From IMG/VR virus record IMGVR_UViG_3300033571_018267, positions 1-60,722 of that record: 60,722 bases of DNA, one strand, 5' to 3'. How positions within the stretch are numbered: position 1 is the first letter of the stretch; the number at the start of each line of letters is the position of its first letter. Position numbers and translations under genes: made by a program. This document shows positions 49,101 to 58,732 of the stretch, in pieces. This stretch comes from a virus. The notes under the pieces were generated by a model. That model saw only the letters and a program-made list of their open reading frames with translations. It was not told the origin of the DNA and searched no databases.

Positions 49101-52100
49101 GTAGCATCCCTGGTTTTAGCTAATAAGAGAATTGCTGATTTAATTCTGAAAACTGTTAACGAAAGTGAGACAGCGACAGAGTATCAAAAAGCTAGTGCTG
49201 CTAATTACGCTGCTAACGTAGAAGCTGAAAATAACAGGATATCCAAATTAGTTAGAGAAGGAAAATATAGTAACGAACAAGCATCACAGCATTTAGCGGT
49301 TGGCGTTAAATACGGCAAAGAAGCGGCAGACTATACCGGAGTGAGTACATCCGAAATACCTAAAATATTACAACAAGCAAAACGCGACGTTACCGCCACT
49401 TCTGTTAATATGCAGCGTTCCGTTGGCTTACCCACTCCAATGGAAATGATGTCTAGAAATCGAGCAATAAATGGGATACCTGATCCCTGGAACACTTCAA
49501 TCGGCTACGGAATACCTAATATTCCTAACACAAGTTCAAAAAATAGTTCCTTTGTGACTTCCGATCCTTGGGGTACTCAAAACCCACATAAACCATCATC
49601 AGATCCAAATTGGGTTTTTCATGCACAACAAACACAATATAGAAGAAATAACAGTTTTAATCCTCTTCCAGACCAACCCATCACACCTATACATCCAGGG
49701 CAAAAACTTTTTGATAACACGCAATCCACGTTCCAAAATCTATTCCAGACGCTACTAAGAAGTTTTACAGACACACAAAAACAGGGTAACGCTACATTGG
49801 GTGTATTTATTAGTAACGCCCTTAGAGCAGGTGGTGGATCGTTACTAGGAAGCGCTGGGATTGGTGCATCAGGAATGGGTTCTATATTACGGACTTTAAC
49901 AAGCGGAAATACTGCGGCGTTAATTCCTCAGCTACTACCTTTGTTAGTGCCAATATTAGGATTAAAAGGATTAAATTTAGGTGACACAATTGTTAAAATT
50001 CTCAACAACAATTTAGCAATTAAACCAGGATTCCTAAACGATTTATTCAAATCTCTAACGGGTATTAAGTTAGAGAAAACAGGCTTCATGAGTGCCGTCA
50101 CAAACACTCTAGGAATATCCAAAGGTAGTAAGTCTCCAATTACTTCACCAATGGAAGTAATCACCAAACAAATAAGTGCAAATCTTGGGGGTGTTGGTGC
50201 TAGTGGTAATGTTTCCAAATTAGTTGAAAACACTGGACAAATGTTAGTTTCCGCTGTTCTAAAACAGTTCGGCGTGTCCGGTGCGGTCGGTGTAGCTATT
50301 GAGGCAATGGTAAAAGGGCGTATAGCCAACTTTGCTAACTTAGGTATCTTCACCAATACAGGTGGCAAGGGCATTGGTGGGCGTGTGAGAGGTATTGCCG
50401 AATCCTACGCACAGGGTGATGTAGAGGGTGTAATAGGCAAATCTTCCAAGCTTGCGGGTACGATTCTACGGACAATCGGCTTCAAAGTGGACATGAAGCA
50501 GCTAACCCTAGTAATGGGTACTGCTATAGCGGGTATTACAGCATTTCATAAAGCCTTTGCTGAAGAGGGTTTAGGATTAGGTCAAGCATTGCTGAAAGGT
50601 TTCAAAGAAGCCCAGAAGAATTGGGGTAACGCCTTTGATGACATGAAAATCAAGGCAAAACAAGCAATGGGGATGGATGTTTTAGGAGACTTAACCGGAA
50701 ACATAATCAAGAAAATTAAACAAGGTACGGTTGTCTCCAGGGAAACTTTTAGCGACTTCTTTGATGAGATTGGTAAAACTTTCAAGAATAAAGCACTGAA
50801 AGGTGACAAAGAGGGTGTTTTTGGCAATATACTAGGGTTTGGTGCAAGTATCTCTACAATGATTGCACCGATTACCACGATAGCGGCCAGCTTGCTACCG
50901 CTGCTAATCCCCTTAATGCCGTTGATGGGGGCTTTGGGCGGATTGGCTGTAATGGTCGGTGGAAAAATAGCAGGGTTAGCAAACGCCATTAAAGAGGTTG
51001 AACCATTACAACGTCGCCTAAACTTTTTGGGTGGTTCACCTGCGGGTGGTGAACGTGAAATGAAGTATGCCCAAGGTGTCGCTAATCGGTTAAATGTTCC
51101 GGTTAGAGAAGGTATCCAAGCTTATTCTCAGTTAGCGATCGCTGCTAGAGGCACAAAATTAGAAGGCGATGGCGTTAGGGAATTGTATGAGGGTATTTCC
51201 GCTTCATTAAGTGCGTTAGGCATAAACGGGCAAGATGCAGGTTTAGTGTTTATGGCATATACGCAGATACTCGCAAAAGGCAAATTAAGCATGGAGGAAC
51301 TGCGTCAACAATTAGGTGAAAAATTTCCCCCAGCGATGGGTGTTTTCGCTAAATCAATGGGTGTCTCCGTTGCGGAATTAGGGCAATTAATCAGCAAAGG
51401 CGCAATTCTGTCAGAAGACATTCTTCCTAAAGTCGCCAAAACTTTAAGCGAGGATTACGGTAAATCTGCGGCTAATGGTACAGCAAGTTTCACGTCTGCG
51501 TTAACCAAATTAGGCAACATAGGCTTTGATATTGCTATCAAACTGACTAAGGCATTTGGCGGAACATTTGCAATGTTCACCAACTTTGGGGCAGGGCTGC
51601 TAGGAATATTCAGAGACGCTTTAGACCAGATAATTCCGTTGTTTAATTCTCTGATGATTGGGGTAACGGCTGTTGTCGGTGTGGGGTTGGCTGTAATTTT
51701 GCAATCTAATCCTATAGCTAAATTCCTGACAAATATGCAAACCATGATCACTGTCGGGTTAGGTAAATTAATGTTGCAACTCGCACCGTTTTACATAGGA
51801 ATCATTGCCGATGTAGCAGATGGTTGGCTAGGAGCGCAAAATGACCTGATGGATAACATGATGAAGGGTGTAGGTAGCATGGCTGTGGCTATGGCAACCG
51901 CCCTAGATAATCTAAATAGAGCATTTGCAGGTAAATCTCTGTTTAGCGACATTGTAGGCAAAAAAGAAGCGGGGAATCCGTTCCAAGGCATGATAGACGG
52001 GCTTGGTGGTTTATTTAGAATAATTCCGTCTGGCGTAGTGGAATTGGGTGCTTTGGTGTTGATGTTTGAACAGGTTCAGACATTAGCTAAACTGTTTTTA

Positions 52101-55100
52101 TTCCCAACAGGGATGAATATTTTTAAAGGGTTTGGAGATATTTTGGGTAACTTTGCAGGAATGCTTAAACCCATAGGCACAATTATTCCAGAGTTGTTTG
52201 TCAATACGTTTGACATGGCGCGAAATGCTGATGAGCAGCGTAAATATACCCCAAGGAGGCAAGTAAGCCCCGGACAAGGGATTAGTAACGTATGGAGCGG
52301 ATTTACTAAGGGTGTGGACAGCGCAAAAACGTCCGTAACAAATTTTGGTTCTAATGTTTGGGACGGTTTTACACAGGGTATTGATAGAGCTAAAAATTCA
52401 ATGTCACAAATTACATGGACTGGGTTTGTGCAGAAAGTTGATAACACAAAATCAGCAGTTAAAACTTTTGGGTCTAACGTATGGAACGGATTTACACAGG
52501 GTATTGACAGAGCTAAAAATTCGCTAGGTACAATACTTACCCCACTAACAGCCTTATTTAGTGGCGACAAATTAGTTAGGCAGTCTGCGAGAAGTGACTG
52601 GGGAAATATTGTCAGTTTTGGGATTAACAAAATTGGTTCATCCCTAAAAATGCTGCTTCCAATAGCCGCAGAAGCCGCATTAGCATTAGGTGTAATTCTG
52701 TTTGCTAGAAGTGATTTCACGAACCCAGTCAGCGATTCTATTGGTAAGATGGCAACGGGGATTAATAACGCTATTAAATCAATAAACGGGTCTTTGGATG
52801 AGTTAGCGAATAAGTTTGATAATGCTGGTAAGTCTGCTAAGGATATGGGTAGTAATCTACCATCTAAAGGACTTGAATTAAACATACAATATGCCCTTGG
52901 GGTGGGCGGTAAAAGCTTTAAATCTGATGATTTTATAAACCAAGCTAACGCTAGTGAAGGTTTTGGTGGTAACATCCAAAGAAGCTTGATTAGGTCTTTA
53001 TCGGGTGGCTTGAACAACTTAAATCCTATTTACAACGCTAAGAGTTTAGCGTCAATACTTGGATATCAAGAAACTCCAGAATCAGTCAAACAAAATAAAA
53101 TAGATGCTGATAAATACGGTATTGGTAAATACTTTACCGGGAAAGAAACGACAACTAGTTTAGCTCAAACCCAACTCCTAAACCAAGTCAAAGACATTCA
53201 ACTTAACAAAGACGGACTGAATAAATTCCTTAGTGAAACCGGACTAACTGCGGGTACAGACTTCTCTACAAATGTCAAACAAGCCGCTAATCAAGTCAGA
53301 GAATTAGACAAGCAATTATTCAGTTTAGGACAGAAACGCTCTAAACTAGGATTGTTAAATACCAGTGCATCTAAAATACAAATTGCTGAACTTGACAAGC
53401 AATTAATGGCACTTGAAAAACAGCGCGGGGTTGCTGCAGAAGAGATTGTCAACATTGATGCACAGGCCAAAGAAATCGGAGTATTTGATCCCAAAACAGG
53501 TGAAATAAAATCAGGTTGGCTTAAAGATACGATGGATGCAATCAGAGACAATAAAGAAATGCCCCTTGATGTCAGAATGAAACTGATTGCAGACTTAAAG
53601 CCGATGGAAGATGCAATCAGAACCGCGTCTCAAAAAATAGCTAAATTACCTGTAGATCCGTTAAAGGAAGTTTATACACAGACTATAAACTCACTGCGAG
53701 ATTTTGAGCTTGTCTACGAAAGATCACTCAGCGGATTAGCAATTCAAACCGCGAATAGACAAGAGGCATTAAATAATTCAAATTTGAATCCTGGTAATTT
53801 TAATAGAGAATCCAGTCGCAACGCACTAGAAGAACAAGAAGCACGAAAAGCAGGTGTTGAGGCAATTCTAAAGATTAGAGAGCGAACACTCAATAATCTG
53901 AACTCAATTACCGGTTTCGGCAAGACTGATGAGCAGAAAAAAGAGTTAGAAGACTTACGTAAAAACATCAGAGACGATAAAGATAACTTAGCTAAATTAG
54001 GCAATGATATATCTAAGGCAAAACGTGATATTCGTCAAACTTTGGTAGACCAAACCAAACAAGTAGCCGACTATTACCGCACCGCAACTAGAGAAGCGCA
54101 AGCCGTTAGTATTGAGTTCCAAAAAGCGCAAAAGACCCTAGAAAACTCTAGGATGCAAAACAAACTGAGAGAGGCTTTGATAGGTGCTGGCGATAACATC
54201 TATACTCAGTTTATCGAAGGAATTATTAACATAATTTCGCAAACAACTGAAATCGAAAAACAGCAGTTAGAAGCTAGAAAGCAACGGGTTGATTACGAGA
54301 ATAATGTTCAGGATATTCAACTACAAGCATCTGAATTGCAGCGAAATTTACCAGGGAAAATAATTCCATTAGATTCTAGTGTTGCTGATAATTTTAACCT
54401 CAGTCTTGAGGAAATAGACGGAACAGTTGAAACTATCAATAGCAGTGTTAAAAACGTTGCGAGTAGCTTATCAAATGACGTTGTAGAGGCTGCTAAAAAA
54501 GCTAATGCAGAACTGGATAAACTAAACCAAAGTATTCAAGATTTAGACAATAGCAGCAATTCATGGATAGAAGGATTTGGCGGCAGGTTCGCTGGTTTAT
54601 TCAATGTTTTTGAAAACGGATTTGACGGAATTGGCAATAAAATTAATGATTTGCAAGTTAAAACAGCAACTTGGCTAGGTTCAATTAGCAATGCTCCCAG
54701 TTTGTTGCAGAATGTAGCTAGTGGGGTGCAATCTGCGGTTACTGGCATATTTGGAAAGGAAGCGGGTCAGCAACTAGAACAGGGTACAAACCAGCTTGGC
54801 GGTGATCCGGTTGGGGCTATCACTAATTTCTTGGGCGCAAATAAAAACAAAATTTTCTCACCAATCCAAGGTACAACGGTCGAGGATCTACTTAGATACA
54901 AGCCAACTCGACAGCAGGGGTTCTACGGTTCTAGGGATAGAGGCGCAAGGCAACATAGTAAGATAGATTTTGACTCAAGAGCTAAAGCTGGTCAAGATGC
55001 GGGAATTTTAGCTAGTTTGCCTGGAGTGGCCACCTCTAAGAAGTGGACGGGCAATAGCGGTGGAGTTTTTGTAAATAGCGTTTTACCGTCAGGGCAAAAA

Positions 55101-58100
55101 ATAACACTGGAATACGGTCACTTGTCTTTAGCTAGTATCAAGGATGCTCTAGGCGGTATCGGTAAACAGGTGCAGGTACAGGCGGGGCAAAAGTTAGGCA
55201 AGGTGACGATGGACGCTTTATCTACCGGAGCGCATCTAGATTTCGGGGTCAGAGTCAACGGGAAATACACAGACCCTCAGAAATTTCTACAGGATTTCAT
55301 GGGCGGCAAGTATGGCGGCGTGGCGACTGGCAAACAGTCCTCTCAATCCGTTAAACCCGTTGCACAATCACAAGCCCCCCAATTAGGCGGCGTTTTATGG
55401 GGTAAAGCGGCTAATTATGCGCCATCTGATTTATCCGGCTTGACTGCTAGGGGCAAAAAAGCTATGGCAGCGTTGCAAAACCCAAATGTTAGGGCGTTCT
55501 TGGATGCCATTGCAGTAGCGGAAGTAGGAACAAAAGGCGCGGAGCAAGGTGGCTATGGTTACTTGATTGGCGACGACATCAAGGGCAGAGAGTCTTTTGA
55601 TCCCAACAAACTAGGATCACACCCTGGCAGAAGAGTCCGGTATGGCAGGGGTAGAAATCAAGTCTCTAGTGCCACTGGGCGTTATCAGACAATGGATTTT
55701 GTAGCTAAAGAAGAATTTAGCAGATTAGGGTTGAGGGACTTTAAGCCACAATCACAGGAGATTCTAGCAGTATCTCGCTTGATGTACCGAGGCATATTGG
55801 ACGACATCAAGAAAGGTAATTTTAAATCGGTTATAAACCGCCCTGGATACATGGATGCCTCTAGCGAATGGGCATCTTTGGCGGGAAACCCCTACGGGCA
55901 AGGATCTCCTACTGGCAAAACGAACGTATTTTTTAGCAACATTCAGCGCAATCTACAAGCGTTGAACAACAATGTTATGCAGGGTAGACCGATCAACCCT
56001 AACAGCCAGCAAAATCTAGTTACACAAGCTGGTCGACTCAGGTTAAATACAGCAGCCCAGCAACTCGAAACTAATCAAATTAACAGCAATTTAGACCCTG
56101 AGCAAATCGAGGAAAATGCACTGAAGCAAAGGTTAGAAGCTTACAGATTTATTAGATCAACTCGAAAATCGGCATTGGGAGACATCAGCAGCACGAAAGA
56201 TTCTACATTAGGAACGCAAAGAACCGTATTAGAGGGGCTATCCCCTAATATGAGCAATGCTGACAGATTTGGAATTCAGCTTGCTGATTTGCGCCGAAAA
56301 ATCGAGAAGGATATAGAGGCACTACAGCAGATTATTGATGATACGGATGGAGCGATCGCACAAAAACCAGATTTACAAGCTGCGTTTAATCTGGCAATGA
56401 AGAGATTCCCTAATGATCCGAAGTTAGCCGCAGATGCAATTCAAACAAATGACTTAACTTTCAAAGCGACAGCGTTCCGTAATGCAGAAGCTAAAAACAA
56501 TCTGGCTTTCTTAAAATCTAATGTTGATGACATACTCAAAGCGTCAATAGCAGATTTTGACAAGAAAGAATTTTTCAGATTAAGTGAACAGGATATAGCG
56601 CAACAAACAAAGGCCATTGAACAGTTACAACAGCAGCTACAGGCACTACAGAAATTAGATGAGATTGACCCGCTAAATCCATTGGTTTTGAGTATTCCAG
56701 CGCTCCAGAAAAACATTGATTTATTGAGCATAAACCGTGATCAATACCAACAATTGCTAGACCTCCAAAAGCGATATTATGAAGGCGGTGGCAAGGGCGG
56801 TAACATGAGTGAAGATGCTTTTCAGAAGGAATTTAAAGCCATTCTCAATGTTAATTCTGTGAAAAAAGAAGGCATTGACCTTAACTTTAATTATGCTGAT
56901 ACGGTTAAGCGGATTGATCAAGCCACCAAGGAATTAACCAAAGCGCAAACTATCCAGTCCTCGCAGATGAAATCATTGCAGTTGGATAATGAACGGTTTG
57001 CGATCGATAACAAGGATGGCATGGTGAGTTTGGTTGGATTAACCAATGAATTGACCATGAAAACCAATGAATTGACTAATGCTTACAAGAAACAGTTACT
57101 AGAGATTGAGGGTAATGTTTTGTTAAATAAGCCTGGTGAAAAGTTGAGAGAGCAATTGAAGGCTAATCGCAATTATCGGCAAGAATTATCTAACGCCGAA
57201 GCGGACAACGCATACCAAATCAAACTTGCGGAACTTGTCACAATCCCACAGGCTAAACTAGATGCTTCTAGCAAAAAATTCGACCTTTTAAACCAGAATA
57301 AATTTGACCTTCGATCTTCTAGTATTGAAACTTTAAAAGGTGGCAGGGCAAATCAGTTCTTAACTAATAGACTGACAAGGGAACTGGAAATAGAGAAGCA
57401 GATGGAAGCCGCCCGACGCTCTCAGGAACAGTTGATGATTAGCATCAATGAATATAATCTCAAGTTTCCTAAAGATGCATTTAACGCGGATCAGATCAAG
57501 GAAATGTCCGCCGCGTTGGATGAGTTAAATAAGAAGAAATTGGACGACATCACTAAGTCCGCCAAAACTTTTGATATGGCGATAAAAGATATGTTGCAAG
57601 AGCAATTAATATCTGGATTCTCCACAGGAATAAAAGAGGTAATCCTCGGAACGAAGTCACTAGGAGACGCACTTACAGACATCTCGGACAAGATTCTTAA
57701 TGGTGTGCTGGACATGGCTCTAAATTCCCTCTTCTCCGGGTTGTTTGGTGCAGGTGGTGTCGGCGGTGGTTTGTTTGGTTTTAGTAAAGGCGGTAAAGTC
57801 CCCAACTTTGCTGATGGTGGTGTAATTGGGGCGATCAGCGACGCGATGAACCGAGAGAGGATTCAGTCCGGCGGCAGAACACCAATATTGGGAGTTTTCA
57901 ATGGCGGGGAGAGGATATTAAACCCCAAGCAATCTAAGCGGTTTGAAGAATTGCAGATGGAACGGGTGTTGAATTACGCCGGAGGTGGTGTAGTTGGTAG
58001 CACGTCTACGCCTAACATGAACTTTTCCGCGCCCAGCCAGTCATCAACCGTGAATATCAGCGTACCCGTCAGCGTAAACGGCGGACAGAGTGATACATCC

Positions 58101-58193
58101 GTGAACGTGCCACAGTTGCAAAATGCCGTCCGTTCTGCCGTGTTGGCGGAAATTCAGAAACAACAGAGACCCGGCGGAGCGTTGAATAAGTAG
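46179..58193 (+). CDS. Giant tape measure protein with M23-like and lysozyme-like domains
   Basis: The preferred start is ATG 46179 (MNLGELIVDLSLDYAEFNQS, a typical tape measure opening); an in-frame TTG at 46128 lies inside a CRISPR repeat. The 4,004 residues include ASPAKNM/SPSKVM motifs near residues 580 and 960, hydrophobic segments around 1,550-1,900, and a repeat GSNVWxGFTQGIDRAKNS near 2,060-2,110. An M23/LytM-like domain lies near 2,920-3,040 (HSKIDFD, YGHLS, GAHLDFGV; the usual second HxH His is Asp). A GH104-type muramidase-like domain spans about 3,090-3,265 (FLDAIAVAEVGTKG, SSATGRYQ). The C-terminus is GGxVxxFADGG-like. It sets tail length and probably opens the cell wall. Confidence 0.93.
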   Translation: MNLGELIVDLSLDYAEFNQSLEQAKKAASNAAASIEKSFQKLSLTIEVDDSALYDLNKHLDLKYRHFREVNQYFKNNPLTPTVDDGELTELNKTLKELTQNKHTVTIEQRINAKLTDTSKRDIAKSVTDGVADGVEKGVSKGLDGMEDMIAKAVADGIKAGSKSFSGGGSSGGSKKQEGIEDIVGELKSGFGDLQKQIGNQLIGDALKTVLKPAKDLITGFSEGISNDLGKQVSKGLQDTFAKQLGMDFKKMGEQAGNNLLGAFGIKVKKENKLLTAISDGSQIAVKSLGKSVQTYAVSKLNKALTDSLDSIFSELFKGDFSASSKQKATATAQRATTASKSAPPSTEAARPSRIIIPIDEDEKPTVVQAPLNIPVVKKPEKLPIVDIKPKAQKVLLENTFTPFEKAAHESNKNFGYVLEEIGNFNVKGSPVGGGNQTVKRVANEITKIKTAHQKAYSTFKNLLESAKDLGDYDLADQIYRDFTKNSETAKAKIDELLKEGQAAGLKQKGFNKLRDTKAPITRSVNNIRSAYFTAGRQAEGEAAVIGKNVVAGLGIGVDNKAFAKFGIENATAYLLAIKKAFGIASPAKNMIPIGVNILQGLSIGLQQGLGILKNTVEGVTGTIKKGLQIPNLIPSESIKSFDAVIENSLGGAAQATKNVYESGRSRTTLPGVILGNMLSGAVNMGIVPKSIATPVRHLGAFYQGATDVNRMNPQIAKEAEILTVFRMIEEAQKSKGVLPDSGVVPSRYGAKLPDTRYTLGGFNYNQNKQGGLNINDVYDWADDDSLTPFKLPKDMGSKIFKLLQKHSGISKLLGFKLEDLGGEQAFTKTNSEGKALFSFINSKNKDFALGHAFHNMVGGKPYIQTHEVSARRTDELLSVGTKAYKDSKGDLNKFLLHPEIQKQLKQQGDQIGENLPNAFVSGFSKGRSPMLEAIHTGFSSVIGATKAVFQIASPSKVMQSIGLDFGKGFENGAVASLVLANKRIADLILKTVNESETATEYQKASAANYAANVEAENNRISKLVREGKYSNEQASQHLAVGVKYGKEAADYTGVSTSEIPKILQQAKRDVTATSVNMQRSVGLPTPMEMMSRNRAINGIPDPWNTSIGYGIPNIPNTSSKNSSFVTSDPWGTQNPHKPSSDPNWVFHAQQTQYRRNNSFNPLPDQPITPIHPGQKLFDNTQSTFQNLFQTLLRSFTDTQKQGNATLGVFISNALRAGGGSLLGSAGIGASGMGSILRTLTSGNTAALIPQLLPLLVPILGLKGLNLGDTIVKILNNNLAIKPGFLNDLFKSLTGIKLEKTGFMSAVTNTLGISKGSKSPITSPMEVITKQISANLGGVGASGNVSKLVENTGQMLVSAVLKQFGVSGAVGVAIEAMVKGRIANFANLGIFTNTGGKGIGGRVRGIAESYAQGDVEGVIGKSSKLAGTILRTIGFKVDMKQLTLVMGTAIAGITAFHKAFAEEGLGLGQALLKGFKEAQKNWGNAFDDMKIKAKQAMGMDVLGDLTGNIIKKIKQGTVVSRETFSDFFDEIGKTFKNKALKGDKEGVFGNILGFGASISTMIAPITTIAASLLPLLIPLMPLMGALGGLAVMVGGKIAGLANAIKEVEPLQRRLNFLGGSPAGGEREMKYAQGVANRLNVPVREGIQAYSQLAIAARGTKLEGDGVRELYEGISASLSALGINGQDAGLVFMAYTQILAKGKLSMEELRQQLGEKFPPAMGVFAKSMGVSVAELGQLISKGAILSEDILPKVAKTLSEDYGKSAANGTASFTSALTKLGNIGFDIAIKLTKAFGGTFAMFTNFGAGLLGIFRDALDQIIPLFNSLMIGVTAVVGVGLAVILQSNPIAKFLTNMQTMITVGLGKLMLQLAPFYIGIIADVADGWLGAQNDLMDNMMKGVGSMAVAMATALDNLNRAFAGKSLFSDIVGKKEAGNPFQGMIDGLGGLFRIIPSGVVELGALVLMFEQVQTLAKLFLFPTGMNIFKGFGDILGNFAGMLKPIGTIIPELFVNTFDMARNADEQRKYTPRRQVSPGQGISNVWSGFTKGVDSAKTSVTNFGSNVWDGFTQGIDRAKNSMSQITWTGFVQKVDNTKSAVKTFGSNVWNGFTQGIDRAKNSLGTILTPLTALFSGDKLVRQSARSDWGNIVSFGINKIGSSLKMLLPIAAEAALALGVILFARSDFTNPVSDSIGKMATGINNAIKSINGSLDELANKFDNAGKSAKDMGSNLPSKGLELNIQYALGVGGKSFKSDDFINQANASEGFGGNIQRSLIRSLSGGLNNLNPIYNAKSLASILGYQETPESVKQNKIDADKYGIGKYFTGKETTTSLAQTQLLNQVKDIQLNKDGLNKFLSETGLTAGTDFSTNVKQAANQVRELDKQLFSLGQKRSKLGLLNTSASKIQIAELDKQLMALEKQRGVAAEEIVNIDAQAKEIGVFDPKTGEIKSGWLKDTMDAIRDNKEMPLDVRMKLIADLKPMEDAIRTASQKIAKLPVDPLKEVYTQTINSLRDFELVYERSLSGLAIQTANRQEALNNSNLNPGNFNRESSRNALEEQEARKAGVEAILKIRERTLNNLNSITGFGKTDEQKKELEDLRKNIRDDKDNLAKLGNDISKAKRDIRQTLVDQTKQVADYYRTATREAQAVSIEFQKAQKTLENSRMQNKLREALIGAGDNIYTQFIEGIINIISQTTEIEKQQLEARKQRVDYENNVQDIQLQASELQRNLPGKIIPLDSSVADNFNLSLEEIDGTVETINSSVKNVASSLSNDVVEAAKKANAELDKLNQSIQDLDNSSNSWIEGFGGRFAGLFNVFENGFDGIGNKINDLQVKTATWLGSISNAPSLLQNVASGVQSAVTGIFGKEAGQQLEQGTNQLGGDPVGAITNFLGANKNKIFSPIQGTTVEDLLRYKPTRQQGFYGSRDRGARQHSKIDFDSRAKAGQDAGILASLPGVATSKKWTGNSGGVFVNSVLPSGQKITLEYGHLSLASIKDALGGIGKQVQVQAGQKLGKVTMDALSTGAHLDFGVRVNGKYTDPQKFLQDFMGGKYGGVATGKQSSQSVKPVAQSQAPQLGGVLWGKAANYAPSDLSGLTARGKKAMAALQNPNVRAFLDAIAVAEVGTKGAEQGGYGYLIGDDIKGRESFDPNKLGSHPGRRVRYGRGRNQVSSATGRYQTMDFVAKEEFSRLGLRDFKPQSQEILAVSRLMYRGILDDIKKGNFKSVINRPGYMDASSEWASLAGNPYGQGSPTGKTNVFFSNIQRNLQALNNNVMQGRPINPNSQQNLVTQAGRLRLNTAAQQLETNQINSNLDPEQIEENALKQRLEAYRFIRSTRKSALGDISSTKDSTLGTQRTVLEGLSPNMSNADRFGIQLADLRRKIEKDIEALQQIIDDTDGAIAQKPDLQAAFNLAMKRFPNDPKLAADAIQTNDLTFKATAFRNAEAKNNLAFLKSNVDDILKASIADFDKKEFFRLSEQDIAQQTKAIEQLQQQLQALQKLDEIDPLNPLVLSIPALQKNIDLLSINRDQYQQLLDLQKRYYEGGGKGGNMSEDAFQKEFKAILNVNSVKKEGIDLNFNYADTVKRIDQATKELTKAQTIQSSQMKSLQLDNERFAIDNKDGMVSLVGLTNELTMKTNELTNAYKKQLLEIEGNVLLNKPGEKLREQLKANRNYRQELSNAEADNAYQIKLAELVTIPQAKLDASSKKFDLLNQNKFDLRSSSIETLKGGRANQFLTNRLTRELEIEKQMEAARRSQEQLMISINEYNLKFPKDAFNADQIKEMSAALDELNKKKLDDITKSAKTFDMAIKDMLQEQLISGFSTGIKEVILGTKSLGDALTDISDKILNGVLDMALNSLFSGLFGAGGVGGGLFGFSKGGKVPNFADGGVIGAISDAMNRERIQSGGRTPILGVFNGGERILNPKQSKRFEELQMERVLNYAGGGVVGSTSTPNMNFSAPSQSSTVNISVPVSVNGGQSDTSVNVPQLQNAVRSAVLAEIQKQQRPGGALNK

Positions 58194-58607
58194 TTATCGG
58201 GACCGCATTAATACAAACTCTACTTCCCACTTCCGATCATCTAATTCTTGTTGGGAAAAAATGGCTGCCCCTCTATCTCCTATTCCAATGCTGTAAAACT
58301 TTGATTTTGGTATGCTTTTAATGTTGAAAGAAAAGATACACCTAACAGTAGGGTTTTCTGTTGGGCGCTTGCCGGGCTTGGTAGATCCTGTAGCAATTAT
58401 CTTTTCCTGCTCATCTTTAACAATCACAGGCATTGATCCAGTTACGTCACCAAATCTTCCCGTCCCATAACAGTCATCGTCCGTTCCCTCAATACCAGCC
58501 GCAACTAATTCCAAGTATCCCGTCAATGTGTTGCCTGCTGGAAGATTTTGCGCCATTGTCGGAATTGGTAGCAACGAGAGCGCGATCGCAAGAGGTAGAA
58601 TTTTCAT
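58194..58607 (-). CDS. Secreted/periplasmic protein with signal peptide
   Basis: This is a 137-residue protein with a clear signal peptide (MKILPLAIALSLLPIPTMAQ, cleavage probably after TMA). The mature part has two Cys (DDDCYG, TVRCIF) that could form a disulfide, and it is beta-rich. It is leftward and ends 1 base after the tape measure stop. It may be a lysogenic-conversion protein. The family is unknown. Confidence 0.7.
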   Translation of the reverse strand: MKILPLAIALSLLPIPTMAQNLPAGNTLTGYLELVAAGIEGTDDDCYGTGRFGDVTGSMPVIVKDEQEKIIATGSTKPGKRPTENPTVRCIFSFNIKSIPKSKFYSIGIGDRGAAIFSQQELDDRKWEVEFVLMRSR

Positions 58608-58646
58608 AAAAAAACAGGTAGATTTTACATTAATCTACCTGTTTTT
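58608..58646 (-). terminator. Terminator hairpin touching a start codon
   Basis: AAAAACAGGTAGATT and AATCTACCTGTTTTT form a perfect 15-bp stem with a 7-base loop and a T-run on the leftward strand. It ends the Rha-like gene transcript. The T-run runs directly into ATG 58607, leaving no room for a ribosome binding site of the secreted-protein gene. Confidence 0.75.
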
Positions 58647-58689
58647 AACCATAATTACTGATTTGTGATTAATCAAATTGTCAGTAATA

Positions 58690-58707
58690 CTATTGATTTT
58701 CTAATAG
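58690..58707. promoter_or_regulatory. Imperfect TTATTGA-family palindrome
   Basis: CTATTGA-TTTTC-TAATAG is an imperfect member of the dispersed family, 26 bases beyond the 3' end of the Rha-like gene. Only the resemblance supports it. Confidence 0.3.
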
Positions 58708-58732
58708 GCATGGACGCAGAACTACTCGCTAA

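Noticed and set aside
46217-57805. Many leftward frames of 60-313 codons within the tape measure gene
   Set aside because: They have low-complexity, Leu/Ser/Pro-rich translations typical of antisense shadows and no ribosome sites; the rightward frame explains the codon bias.
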